22,657 bases of DNA from Anaerolineales bacterium (GTDB lineage: Bacteria; Chloroflexota; Anaerolineae; Anaerolineales; E44-bin32), in NCBI GenBank assembly GCA_030642885.1, contig DAOWMX010000006.1, positions 1-22,657 on the forward strand, read 5' to 3'. Below the pieces are notes generated by a model. It ran no database searches and was not told the origin of the DNA. It saw nothing but the letters and a program-made list of their open reading frames with translations. Made by a program: the position numbers and the translations under genes. Positions within the stretch are counted from its first letter, which is position 1. Every line of letters starts with the position of its first letter. Shown here piece after piece: positions 1 through 7,799 of this stretch.

Positions 1-2
1 CG

Positions 3-1943
3 GGGACAGGGAAATCGATGGCTTACCTGGCCCCTGCCTTCGCATGGGCGACACAAAATGGGCTGCCCGTAGTCATCTCAACCAATACGCTCAACCTTCA
101 GGATCAATTAATCCACAAAGACATTCCCGACTTGAATCAGGCCCTGGGCACTGAATACCAAGCAGCGGTTCTTAAAGGGCGCGGCAATTACCTCTGCCCC
201 CGCCGCTTCAACACCTTGCGCAGCCTGGGTCCGCGATCATCAGAAGAGACGCGTGTTCTCACCAAACTCCTGCTCTGGTTGACCAACGGCGGCAGCGGCG
301 ATCGCAGCGAGCTCAACCTGCCTCGGGAAGAGTCTGTGATCTGGGCGAGATTGTCTGCAGATAACGAGGACTGCTCGATCGAGAATTGCGTTCAACACGC
401 TGGCGGGACTTGCCCCTATTACCGCGCTCGTGTTGCAGCAGAGCACGCCCATATCATCATCGTTAATCATGCGCTCTTATTAGCTGATATCGCCATCGGA
501 AACCGTGTGATTCCCGAGTATCAATATCTGATCATCGATGAGGCGCATCACCTTGAGTCAGCAACGACAAACGGCCTGAGCTATAGCGTAACGGAAAGGG
601 AAGTGCAGCGCATTCTGCGCGACCTGGGGAGCCGGACAAGGGGGCTCTTACGTCAGATTAATGAATTCGCCCGTGCCTCGCTTCCTCCTGAAGGTTCCGC
701 ACAGGTCGATCGAGTCATCAGCGCAGTCTCCGACCGAACTGTCGAATGCATCGAGATGTCCAAGACTCTATTCGGACACATCGCTGAAGTTCTTGAGAAT
801 CAGCGTGAAGGACGAGAGCTGGGATTCTACGGGCATCAGATGCGCATCGTTCCCGCTACGAGAACGCTACCTGATTGGGAAAAGGTGGAGATCTCCTGGG
901 AAAATCTGCGCGGCCCGCTCGCCAAGATCGTTGAGAAACTCGCAGAAATGGCCGATGATCTTGAAAGCCTGGCAGAGACCGGGGTCGATTCTGCCGAAAA
1001 CCTGTCGGTCGCGGCACGCATCGCCCGCCGCAGCCTCGGCGAGGTCTACAAACACCTCGAACGGATGATCTTCGAACCTGACCCGGCTGATATATATTGG
1101 GCTAATGTCCGCCCTCCGGGCGAGCGTCTCTCGCTGCATGCTGCACCCCTCGAAGTCGGACCACTCGTGGAGCGCTATCTCTGGCACGAAAAAGAAGCCG
1201 TAATCATGACCTCGGCTACGCTCACGACAGCCGGTGACTTCGACTATATCCGCCGGCGGTTGTACGCACAGGACGCGGACGAGCTGGCCCTCGGTTCACC
1301 GTTTGATCACGAATCTTCCACGTTGCTCTATCTCGTGAACGACATACCGGAGCCCGTCCAACGACAAGCCTATCAGCGCGCTCTCGAAAGCGGATTGATC
1401 CGCCTGGTTACCGAGATCGGAGGACAGACGATGGTCCTCTTCACGTCGAATGCTCAACTGCAGGCTACCGCCCGCGCCTTGGCCGAACCCTTAACAAGTG
1501 CGGGTATTCATCTTCTCGAGCAGAGTCGAGGAGCGTCCCGCCACGCCTTATTAGAGAGCTTCCGAACGACAGAGCAAGCCGTCCTGCTCGGCACACGCTC
1601 TTTCTGGGAAGGCGTTGACATCCCCGGACCAGCGCTCTCGGTGCTTGGGATTGTTCGCCTACCATTCGCAGTCCCCAACGACCCCATCATCGCCGCTCGT
1701 GCAGATACATACGAGTCCCCCTTCGATGAATATATGCTTCCCGAAGCCATCCTGCGTTTCCGGCAGGGTTTTGGCCGTCTGATCCGCACCCGCTCAGATC
1801 GAGGCGTCGTAGTGGTCTTCGATCGCAGAATCACCTCTAAATTCTACGGACGCCTGTTCGTCGATTCGCTCCCCCGCTGCAGCGTCAAACTCGGAAGCCT
1901 GGACGAGCTTCCGGAAGCAGCAACTCGCTGGCTTGGTCTTTAA
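3..1943 (+). CDS. dinG: DinG/YoaA-family ATP-dependent DNA helicase, 5'-truncated by window edge
   Basis: XPD-like superfamily 2 helicase of the DinG type, which unwinds DNA 5'-3' and resolves R-loops or damaged forks. The reading frame is open to the window edge: codons 3-17 encode GTGKS, the end of Walker A, so the ATG at 18 is internal and the N-terminus is missing. Counting from that Met: DEAH box at 174-177 (LIIDEAHHLE), and four cysteines, C60, C119, C124 and C132, placed like the 4Fe-4S ligands of DinG/XPD. A motif IV-V block contains MTSATLTT, and motif VI is QGFGRLIR at 583-590. The last gene before the efp promoter, it is probably the end of its own transcript. An exonuclease domain, present in some DinG proteins, cannot be assessed because the N-terminus is outside the window. 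Family assignment is firm; DinG versus YoaA is not. Confidence 0.9.
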   Translation, partial: GTGKSMAYLAPAFAWATQNGLPVVISTNTLNLQDQLIHKDIPDLNQALGTEYQAAVLKGRGNYLCPRRFNTLRSLGPRSSEETRVLTKLLLWLTNGGSGDRSELNLPREESVIWARLSADNEDCSIENCVQHAGGTCPYYRARVAAEHAHIIIVNHALLLADIAIGNRVIPEYQYLIIDEAHHLESATTNGLSYSVTEREVQRILRDLGSRTRGLLRQINEFARASLPPEGSAQVDRVISAVSDRTVECIEMSKTLFGHIAEVLENQREGRELGFYGHQMRIVPATRTLPDWEKVEISWENLRGPLAKIVEKLAEMADDLESLAETGVDSAENLSVAARIARRSLGEVYKHLERMIFEPDPADIYWANVRPPGERLSLHAAPLEVGPLVERYLWHEKEAVIMTSATLTTAGDFDYIRRRLYAQDADELALGSPFDHESSTLLYLVNDIPEPVQRQAYQRALESGLIRLVTEIGGQTMVLFTSNAQLQATARALAEPLTSAGIHLLEQSRGASRHALLESFRTTEQAVLLGTRSFWEGVDIPGPALSVLGIVRLPFAVPNDPIIAARADTYESPFDEYMLPEAILRFRQGFGRLIRTRSDRGVVVVFDRRITSKFYGRLFVDSLPRCSVKLGSLDELPEAATRWLGL

Positions 1944-1950
1944 TCGCGCA

Positions 1951-1980
1951 TTGACGCCCTTCGCCGCATCCGACTATAAT
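1951..1980 (+). promoter_or_regulatory. Sigma-70-type promoter for efp
   Basis: A -35 box TTGACG (1951-1956) and a perfect -10 box TATAAT (1975-1980) are separated by 18 nt, eight bases after the helicase stop codon. The predicted transcript would start near 1987, giving a leader of about 37 nt before the efp GTG. Confidence 0.75.
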
Positions 1981-2023
1981 CGACACACAAAACCTCTTCA
2001 AATACGTCGAAGGATGGAACAAC

Positions 2024-2581
2024 GTGATTGATGTTAACGAACTGCGAAATGGCGTGACCTTTGAGTTGGATGGGAACCTCTTTAAAGTAATCGAGTATAC
2101 ACACCATAAACCCGGACGGGGTAAAGCCACGATCCGTACGAAAGTGCGCAACTTGCGCAGTGGCGCCGTCCTTGAAAAATCATTCACATCAAGCGATCGG
2201 GTGCAGGACGTTCGGCTCGACTACCGCACCGCCCAGTTCCTCTACTACGACGGGAGCCTGTACCATTTCATGGACGTGGTTTCATTCGAGCAGCCGGCGC
2301 TTGATATCGATGCGGTGGGAGATGCAGTTAATTACCTCACTGAAAACCTGGAGGTGAAACTCACCTTCTACGAGCTGGAACCAATCGAGCTTGAATTGCC
2401 AACTGCAGTCGATCTCGAAGTCACAGAGGCGGAGATGGCGTTAAAAGGCGACACTGCCACAGGCGCAAATAAAACCGTTACGATGGAGACTGGCCTCAAG
2501 GTCCAGGTTCCTCTTTTCGTCGAGAAGGGCAATAAAATTCGTGTCGACACCCGCACTGGCGAGTACTTGACCCGGGTTTAG
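2024..2581 (+). CDS. efp: Translation elongation factor P, arginine-tip variant
   Basis: EF-P binds between the ribosomal P and E sites and rescues ribosomes stalled at polyproline stretches. The 185-residue protein has the usual three parts: a KOW-like N-domain (about 1-62), an OB-fold middle domain (about 65-127) and a C-terminal OB domain ending in the conserved DTRTGEYLTRV-type signature. The start is GTG, chosen because GAAGGA lies 9 nt upstream and the N-terminus MIDVNELRNG matches the family. The domain I tip reads KPGRGKA, so the residue that is normally a modified lysine (K34 in E. coli) is Arg32. It is preceded by its own promoter and followed 26 nt later by a cysteine-rich gene. 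No modification gene (epmA/epmB/epmC, ymfI or earP) is seen nearby. Identification is very secure; whether and how the arginine is modified is unknown. Confidence 0.97.
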   Translation: MIDVNELRNGVTFELDGNLFKVIEYTHHKPGRGKATIRTKVRNLRSGAVLEKSFTSSDRVQDVRLDYRTAQFLYYDGSLYHFMDVVSFEQPALDIDAVGDAVNYLTENLEVKLTFYELEPIELELPTAVDLEVTEAEMALKGDTATGANKTVTMETGLKVQVPLFVEKGNKIRVDTRTGEYLTRV

Positions 2582-2607
2582 ATCAAAATAAACCACACCC
2601 CATCCCT

Positions 2608-2949
2608 ATGATGATTACCCCTGCCGGCAAAGAATGCCCCTACTACTACGAGGACTTTAATCGAGGTCGATCCATACAGGAATGCCGTCTGCTAGAAAGT
2701 ACCCCCGACGGTGGAGATTACACGCCTGATCTTTGCGAGAAGTGTAAAGTTCCCAGGATCAAGATGGCCAACGCCTGCCTCAATATGGTGTTGGAAGCTA
2801 AGGTTAAACGCAGCTTTCTCGGTCTTCGACGAAATATCGAAATTACAGCCTTCTGCACACAGACAGTCCAGGATGTGCCCGAGCCAGAAATCGGCTGCGG
2901 ACAGTGTCACCTCGAATTTCCTGTTTTCAGAACCTCCGCGGAGGAATAA
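2608..2949 (+). CDS. Cysteine-rich conserved-looking protein of unknown function
   Basis: I do not recognise a named family. The 113-residue product has eight cysteines: C10, C26, C43, C46 (CEKC), C57, C83, C97 and C100 (CGQC). Two CxxC pairs suggest a structural zinc site or an iron-sulfur site, but no ligand set can be assigned from sequence alone. There is no signal peptide or transmembrane segment, so it is probably cytoplasmic. Two adjacent ATG codons (2608 and 2611) are possible starts and neither has a good ribosome-binding site, which fits read-through translation from efp 26 nt upstream. Its stop overlaps the next start by one base (TAATG), so the three genes efp, this one and the HAD-DinB fusion probably share a transcript. 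The reading frame is well supported by the overlap and by the regular cysteine pattern. Confidence 0.72.
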   Translation: MMITPAGKECPYYYEDFNRGRSIQECRLLESTPDGGDYTPDLCEKCKVPRIKMANACLNMVLEAKVKRSFLGLRRNIEITAFCTQTVQDVPEPEIGCGQCHLEFPVFRTSAEE

Positions 2950-4133
2950 TGCTCAAAACCATCCTGCTTGATCTGGACGATGCGCTCCTTGATAACAAGA
3001 TGGAGAGCTTCCTCCCAGCCTATTTCCAGCGGCTGGGAGATACCATGTCGGACACCTTCGCTCCAGATGGTTTCATTCGCGAGCTCGTCGTCGGCAGCCA
3101 AAAGATGCTTGAAAACAGCGACCCTCGAGTGACGCTTGAAGAAGCTTTCGCTGATTACTTCTATCCAGCTTTGGATCTCAACGCAGGCAAAGTTGAAGCT
3201 CAGATTTACACTTTCTACAAAGAAATCTTCCCATCTCTAAAAGCCGTTACTGGCATGCGCCCTTCGGCAAGACCCGTTGTGGAGAGTCTTCTCAGCCAGG
3301 GTTTTGAGGTCGTCGTTGCCACCAATCCTCTCTTTCCGAGGGTTGCGATCGAGGAGCGGCTTCGATGGGCGGACCTGGCGCCGGAAGAACTCCCCTTCAC
3401 AATGATCACGAGCTACGAAATATTCCACTTCACCAAACCCCAGCCAGCGTATTACGCCGAGATCCTCGGTCAATTAGGTCGCCAGCCACATGAGGTTGTG
3501 ATGGTAGGAAACGACCCCGGGCTCGACCTCGACCCGGCGCAAGTGTTATCCATGCGCGTCTACCACATTTCAGACGACCCCGGTGATAAGTACCCCGGCG
3601 GAAGCCTCGACGATATGCTTGAGTGGATAGAGCAGCAAGTTAGCGCCCCCGATCCGGAGGAAACCCGAACAGTGCAGGCGATCTCCGCCCGTTTAAGCGG
3701 GCATGCTGGCGCGCTTGCTACGCTTGTTCGTAAACTCACGGACGACGAGTGGAAACGACAGCCAGCACCGGGCGAATGGTCGCCGGTGGAGATCGTCTGC
3801 CATCTACGCGATGTAGAGCTGGAGGTTAATCAGCCAAGGCTGGCAGCTTTCTCCGCGGCTGAACCGCCCCATCTAACGGCGCTCGACACCGATCCCTGGG
3901 CGGATGAGCGAGATTACCTCAATCAATCCGGTCCCGAGGCGTTAAGTGATTTTCTCGAAGCACGTGTGGCTCTTCTGCAGGAATTGGAGGTTCTCAACGA
4001 GATCGAATGGGGCAGGCCCGCTGTGCACTCCCTGCTGGGTCCTACTTCTTTGCTCGAGTTGATGGGAATCGCAACGGACCATGATTTCCTGCATCTTGCG
4101 CAGATCCAGGCTACACTCCTGGAGATCACCTGA
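2949..4133 (+). CDS. HAD-superfamily hydrolase fused to a DinB-like domain
   Basis: The 394-residue protein has two domains. Residues 1-230 form a HAD hydrolase: DLDDAL at 8-13 (nucleophile D8, acid/base D10), motif II Thr125 in VVVATNPLF, motif III Lys163 in FTKPQP and motif IV VGNDPGLD at 187-193. The cap region is about 17-100. Residues 243-394 resemble the DinB/YfiT four-helix-bundle fold: the GEWSPVEIVCHLRDVE segment carries H285 and DHDFLH carries H378 and H382, the usual three-histidine metal site. Start chosen at 2949 because GGAGGA lies just upstream and it overlaps the previous stop by one base; an in-frame ATG at 2904 would overlap the previous gene by 46 bases. The substrate is unknown. 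The HAD part is certain; the DinB part is very likely from the histidine spacing and from the GEWS and CHL motifs. Confidence 0.88.
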   Translation: MLKTILLDLDDALLDNKMESFLPAYFQRLGDTMSDTFAPDGFIRELVVGSQKMLENSDPRVTLEEAFADYFYPALDLNAGKVEAQIYTFYKEIFPSLKAVTGMRPSARPVVESLLSQGFEVVVATNPLFPRVAIEERLRWADLAPEELPFTMITSYEIFHFTKPQPAYYAEILGQLGRQPHEVVMVGNDPGLDLDPAQVLSMRVYHISDDPGDKYPGGSLDDMLEWIEQQVSAPDPEETRTVQAISARLSGHAGALATLVRKLTDDEWKRQPAPGEWSPVEIVCHLRDVELEVNQPRLAAFSAAEPPHLTALDTDPWADERDYLNQSGPEALSDFLEARVALLQELEVLNEIEWGRPAVHSLLGPTSLLELMGIATDHDFLHLAQIQATLLEIT

Positions 4134-4202
4134 TCCACCACAGCATTCGTTATGCTGCGCACCGTAATTAAACCGAATCCCTTCACACCCTCCCAGCCCA
4201 CC

Positions 4203-4231
4203 TTTACACTCCTTCGAGCGAAAGTTATAAT
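4203..4231 (+). promoter_or_regulatory. Promoter of tRNA-Leu, possibly also driving tig-clpP-clpX
   Basis: TTTACA (4203-4208) and a perfect TATAAT (4226-4231) are separated by 17 nt. The predicted start, about 4238, lies only 4 nt before the mature tRNA 5' end. No other promoter is evident between the tRNA and tig, so read-through may feed the chaperone-protease operon. Confidence 0.8.
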
Positions 4232-4241
4232 CTTTGCATTG

Positions 4242-4323
4242 GGGGAAGTGCTGGAATTGGCAGACAGGCGTGACTTAGAATCACGTGCCCTTGGGCGTGT
4301 GGGTTCAAATCCCACCTTCCCCA
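4242..4323 (+). tRNA. tRNA-Leu (anticodon UAG)
   Basis: An 82-nt class II tRNA read directly from the sequence. The acceptor stem GGGGAAG (4242-4248) pairs perfectly with CTTCCCC (4316-4322), with discriminator A at 4323. The D arm contains GAATTGGCAGA. The anticodon stem is CGTGA/TCACG with loop CTTAGAA, so the anticodon TAG is at 4276-4278 and reads CUA and related leucine codons. A long variable arm (GCCC..GGGC) is typical of leucine. The T arm is GTGGG-TTCAAAT-CCCAC. CCA is not encoded (CTG follows the discriminator), so a CCA-adding enzyme is required. Confidence 0.97.
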
Positions 4324-4339
4324 CTGCGAGCTGTTCGCT

Positions 4340-4370
4340 TGGCTTGGTCTCATTTAGGAAGATCAAGCCA
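4340..4370 (+). terminator. Hairpin between tRNA-Leu and tig: terminator or attenuator
   Basis: An 11-bp stem (4340-4350 with 4360-4370, one G-U pair) and a 9-nt loop are followed by TCAATTTTCCCCC. The U tract is short and starts 4 nt after the stem, so termination is likely partial. It would separate tRNA processing from tig expression while allowing read-through. Confidence 0.5.
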
Positions 4371-4408
4371 TCAATTTTCCCCCGTAAACTGACAGGAAGG
4401 AAAGGATA

Positions 4409-5815
4409 TTGAAAATCGAAAGACAGGATCTGGAAAACCGCCAAGTAGAACTTCAAATTGAAGTCGACTCGGATCAACTTCAGGCAGCAATGCACTCCGC
4501 TGCACGACGTCTCAGCAAAGGAACCAAGATTCCCGGGTTTCGACCTGGGAAAGCACCCTACGAGGTTATCGTGGGGAAATTCGGTGAAGATGTTATCTTC
4601 GAAGAAGCGCTGGAGCGCCTCAGTCAGGAAATCTATCGTGACGCTCTCGAAGAAGCCAAGATTGAACCCTACGCTCGCGGCTCGCTAGAGGAAGTTATCC
4701 GTGAAGACCCGCTCAAGCTTCGCTATACGGTGCCCCTCGCGCCTGAAGTCGACCTAGGCGCATATCGAGAAATCAGGATCCCCTTCGAAGATGCTGAAGT
4801 CACGGACGAGGCTTTTGAAGAGGCAATAGAGGAAATTCGTCAGCGACAAGCGTTGATCGAACCTGTCGACCGCCCGGCTGAAGAGACAGATCTGGTGATC
4901 ATCGATTTGTCCGGCGAACTCCTTGATCCAGAGGAAGAAGAGGACACACAATTAATCGACATGAAGGACATCTCCGTCCTGGTCGATCCGGAAACCGATG
5001 TGCCCACACCTGGTGTTATGGAGCATCTTCTGGGATTGGCCGCCGGGGATGAAAAATCCTACGAATACACTTTTACTGACGACCATCCAAATGAAGATCT
5101 TCGGAATCGCGCAGCCGGGTTTCACATCAAATGCCTGGAGGTGAAATCCCGATTTGTCCCGGAGTGGTCGGACGAACTGGCGCAAAACCTGGGCGAATTT
5201 GAAAGCTTGCTCGATTTGAGAGCGAATCTTCGCGAGAACCTTCAGAAACAGGCGGAAATGGAGGCGGAAAACCAACACAGGGACGAAATTATGCAGAAAA
5301 TCGTCGAAGGTGCTACTGTTGAATATCCGCCCATCGTCCTCCAGGAAGAGACGGAGAATCTCCTGCAAGATCTACGTATGCGCCTGGGTAACCAAAATCT
5401 TGCCCTCGAGGATTACTTAAATATCGAAGGAAAAACGGAGGAAGATCTCCGCGAGGAACTCGAACCTGAAGCAATTGAGCGCATCAAGCGCGGCCTTGTG
5501 TTAGGCAAAATTGTTGACGTCGAAGAACTGAAGGTAGAAGATGATGAAATTGACGCTGAGATCAAGCGCCTCATCGAACCTTTAGGGGCGGAAGCTGATA
5601 AACGACTTCTTGAAGCGTTCGAATCCCCTGCAGGGCGTCATCGTATTGCCATGGATGTTCTAACCGATAAGGCAATACGCCGAATAATCGCAATCGCCAA
5701 AGGTGAAGCAGAAGAACAGGATGTATCTACTATAGAAGTTAACGGCAAAGAAGAGAATAATGGTATGGATTCTGCACCTGAGATCTCAGGCGCAGATGAC
5801 ATGGAAAAGGAGTAA
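4409..5815 (+). CDS. tig: Trigger factor, ribosome-associated chaperone and peptidyl-prolyl isomerase
   Basis: Trigger factor docks beside the peptide exit tunnel and shields nascent chains. The 468-residue product has the ribosome-binding N-domain with the signature GFRPGKAP at 43-50, an FKBP-type PPIase domain (about 150-245, with an acidic insertion near 172-180) and a C-terminal SurA-like helical chaperone domain. It ends in a low-complexity acidic tail of about 30 residues. The start is TTG at 4409, chosen because GGAAAGGA precedes it by a few bases and the N-terminus MKIERQDLENRQVEL matches the family. The stop lies 10 nt before the clpP ATG, and the tig terminal codons contain the clpP Shine-Dalgarno AAAAGGAG. 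The tig-clpP-clpX order is a very common bacterial arrangement. Confidence 0.97.
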   Translation: MKIERQDLENRQVELQIEVDSDQLQAAMHSAARRLSKGTKIPGFRPGKAPYEVIVGKFGEDVIFEEALERLSQEIYRDALEEAKIEPYARGSLEEVIREDPLKLRYTVPLAPEVDLGAYREIRIPFEDAEVTDEAFEEAIEEIRQRQALIEPVDRPAEETDLVIIDLSGELLDPEEEEDTQLIDMKDISVLVDPETDVPTPGVMEHLLGLAAGDEKSYEYTFTDDHPNEDLRNRAAGFHIKCLEVKSRFVPEWSDELAQNLGEFESLLDLRANLRENLQKQAEMEAENQHRDEIMQKIVEGATVEYPPIVLQEETENLLQDLRMRLGNQNLALEDYLNIEGKTEEDLREELEPEAIERIKRGLVLGKIVDVEELKVEDDEIDAEIKRLIEPLGAEADKRLLEAFESPAGRHRIAMDVLTDKAIRRIIAIAKGEAEEQDVSTIEVNGKEENNGMDSAPEISGADDMEKE

Positions 5816-5825
5816 ATTTCCAATC

Positions 5826-6455
5826 ATGGATGGTAAAGATCCGCGTTCAATAATTCCAATGGTGATCGAATCGAGCGGGCGTGGTGAGCGCGCCTATGAT
5901 ATTTACTCGCTGCTCTTACGCGAACGCATCATTTTCCTTGGCACCCCGATAAACGACCAGGTGTCCAATCTTATGGTTGCACAGCTGCTGTTCCTCGACC
6001 GCGAGGATCCCGACCGACAGATTAACATGTATATCAATAGCCCTGGTGGTCAGATTTACTCTGGTCTAGCTATCTACGACACTATGCAGCAAGTCCGCTC
6101 GCCGATTTCTACAGTCGCTGTAGGCATGACTGCTTCATTTGGTACGATTCTGTTGGCCGCAGGGACGAAAGGGAAACGCTACTCCCTACCGCACGCAACG
6201 ATTCACTTACACCAACCCTTGAGCAGTATCCAGGGTCAGGCGACGGATATCGCCATCCAGGCAGAAGAGATCTTGCGTTTACGTGCAGAATTGAATAACA
6301 TACTCGTAAGCCATACCGGTCAACCCCTGGATGTTATTGAGCGGGATACAGAGCGCGATTTCTACATGACCGGAAAGGTTGCGCAGGAATACGGCATCAT
6401 CGACCATATCCTCGAGCCCTTTGAAGGCGAGGATACAGAGGAAAAAGAGAAATAA
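5826..6455 (+). CDS. clpP: ATP-dependent Clp protease proteolytic subunit
   Basis: Serine protease of the S14 family that forms a tetradecameric barrel and degrades substrates unfolded by ClpX or ClpC. The 209-residue protein carries the triad Ser104 (GMTASFG), His129 (IHLHQP) and Asp178 (ERDTERD), with H-to-D spacing of 49, identical to E. coli. The oligomerisation and handle regions are intact. The start at 5826 is preferred over an upstream in-frame ATG at 5760 because it is preceded by AAAAGGAG (5805-5812, spacing 13) and gives the family N-terminus DPRSIIPMVIESSGRGERAYDIYS-like. A short acidic C-terminal tail follows residue 198. It lies between tig and clpX, so the protease and its unfoldase are co-expressed. 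Confidence 0.97.
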   Translation: MDGKDPRSIIPMVIESSGRGERAYDIYSLLLRERIIFLGTPINDQVSNLMVAQLLFLDREDPDRQINMYINSPGGQIYSGLAIYDTMQQVRSPISTVAVGMTASFGTILLAAGTKGKRYSLPHATIHLHQPLSSIQGQATDIAIQAEEILRLRAELNNILVSHTGQPLDVIERDTERDFYMTGKVAQEYGIIDHILEPFEGEDTEEKEK

Positions 6456-6467
6456 AAGTCTAGGTCT

Positions 6468-7772
6468 ATGCCCAAGAAACAGGAACCGCAGGTACCCGAG
6501 GCGCGCCGATGCTCCTTCTGCAGCCGCGACGAGGAGACAATCCATCGCCTTATCGCCGGTCCTGAAGGCGTCTTCATCTGCAACGAATGTGTCGACCTCT
6601 GCCAGGACATCTTAGAGGGCGAAGGAGCCCGGCCGTCTGGTGGTCTTTCCTCTTCCGGTAAACCATCCCTATCCCCTCGAGAAATTTACGACAATCTTGA
6701 GGAATATGTCGTTAGCCAGGAGCACGCAAAACGCGTGCTTTCTGTGGCTGTCTACAACCATTACAAACGCATCGCTAATCGCGGCCACCACGATGTGGAA
6801 TTGGATAAGGCTAATATTCTACTTGCTGGTCCCACAGGAAGCGGTAAGACGCTTCTTGCCCAGACCTTGGCCCGCAGTCTCGATGTCCCCTTCTGCATCG
6901 CCGACGCCACCGCACTCACAGAGGCCGGTTATGTCGGTGAAGATGTAGAGAACATCCTCCTGCGTCTACTGCAGGCTTCCGATTTCAACGTTCAGCGCGC
7001 CGAACGCGGCATCGTTTATATCGATGAAATTGACAAAACCGCCCGCAAGAGCGGCGATAATCCGAGCATCACGCGTGACGTCTCTGGCGAAGGAGTCCAG
7101 CAGGCGCTCTTGAAGATCATCGAGGGCGCGGTTGTGAACGTCCCGCCACAGGGGGGGCGGAAACATCCACAGCAAGAGTTCATTCAGGTCGATACCTCCG
7201 ATGTTCTTTTTGTCTGCGGCGGCACTTTCTCCGGGCTGGCGGATATCGTCGCCGAGCGCGTAGGGCACCGCGGCAGAATGGGTTTCTCCGGCACGGTCAC
7301 AGACGCACTGGCTCAAAAACTCGAGGAGAGCGCCCTCCTGCGCCTGGTCATTCCAGACGATCTGATGCGATTCGGGATGATCCCAGAGATCGTCGGTCGT
7401 CTACCAGTTGTGACAAACGTTGATCCTCTTGATGCAGAAGCGCTGCGCGCCATCCTGACCGAGCCCCGCAATGCGCTCGTCCGGCAGTATCAACGCCTGC
7501 TTGAGATGGATAAGGTGGAGCTCGAGTTCACCGAAGAAGCGCTCACCGCAGCCGCCCAGCTCGCTCTCGAACGAGAGACAGGAGCGCGCGGCCTGCGCGC
7601 AATCATCGAAGGTGCACTGCTCGACGTGATGTACGACATCCCTTCCTGCCCAGACATCAGCCGTGTTCTGGTTGATGAGCAGGCTATTCACCGAACGGGA
7701 AAACCCCACCTCTACGATGAAAACGGGGAGGAGTTCCCGATCAGCGACAAGAGCCTGCCCGACGCCGCTTGA
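6468..7772 (+). CDS. clpX: ClpX AAA+ unfoldase, ATP-binding subunit of ClpXP
   Basis: ClpX recognises tagged proteins, unfolds them and threads them into ClpP. The 434-residue protein has the N-terminal zinc-binding domain with C15, C18, C38 and C41, Walker A GPTGSGKT at 121-128, pore-1 loop GYVGE at 154-158, Walker B with IDEIDK at 185-190, the RKH loop (GGRKHP, 229-234), and sensor/arginine-finger block EIVGRLPVV. The ClpP-docking tripeptide, usually IGF (consensus [LIV]-G-[FL]), reads MGF at 271-273. A G7 run at 7151-7157 falls in the RKH-loop codons. The start is ATG 12 nt after clpP with a weak ribosome-binding site, which fits coupling with clpP. Confidence 0.97.
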   Translation: MPKKQEPQVPEARRCSFCSRDEETIHRLIAGPEGVFICNECVDLCQDILEGEGARPSGGLSSSGKPSLSPREIYDNLEEYVVSQEHAKRVLSVAVYNHYKRIANRGHHDVELDKANILLAGPTGSGKTLLAQTLARSLDVPFCIADATALTEAGYVGEDVENILLRLLQASDFNVQRAERGIVYIDEIDKTARKSGDNPSITRDVSGEGVQQALLKIIEGAVVNVPPQGGRKHPQQEFIQVDTSDVLFVCGGTFSGLADIVAERVGHRGRMGFSGTVTDALAQKLEESALLRLVIPDDLMRFGMIPEIVGRLPVVTNVDPLDAEALRAILTEPRNALVRQYQRLLEMDKVELEFTEEALTAAAQLALERETGARGLRAIIEGALLDVMYDIPSCPDISRVLVDEQAIHRTGKPHLYDENGEEFPISDKSLPDAA

Positions 7773-7799
7773 TCCAATTCACTCTCTCTGGTAATAAAA

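Noticed and set aside
2904..2949. Upstream ATG start for the HAD-DinB gene
   Set aside because: It would overlap the preceding cysteine-rich gene by 46 bases and add residues not part of the HAD fold; GGAGGA precedes the ATG at 2949.
3923..4495. 190-codon minus-strand frame spanning the HAD-DinB end, tRNA-Leu and tig start
   Set aside because: It crosses a tRNA gene, a promoter and two coding starts on the other strand, so it cannot be a real gene.
5760..5826. Upstream ATG start for clpP at 5760
   Set aside because: It would overlap the last 56 bases of tig and add a non-conserved 22-residue leader; the ATG at 5826 has AAAAGGAG upstream and the family N-terminus.
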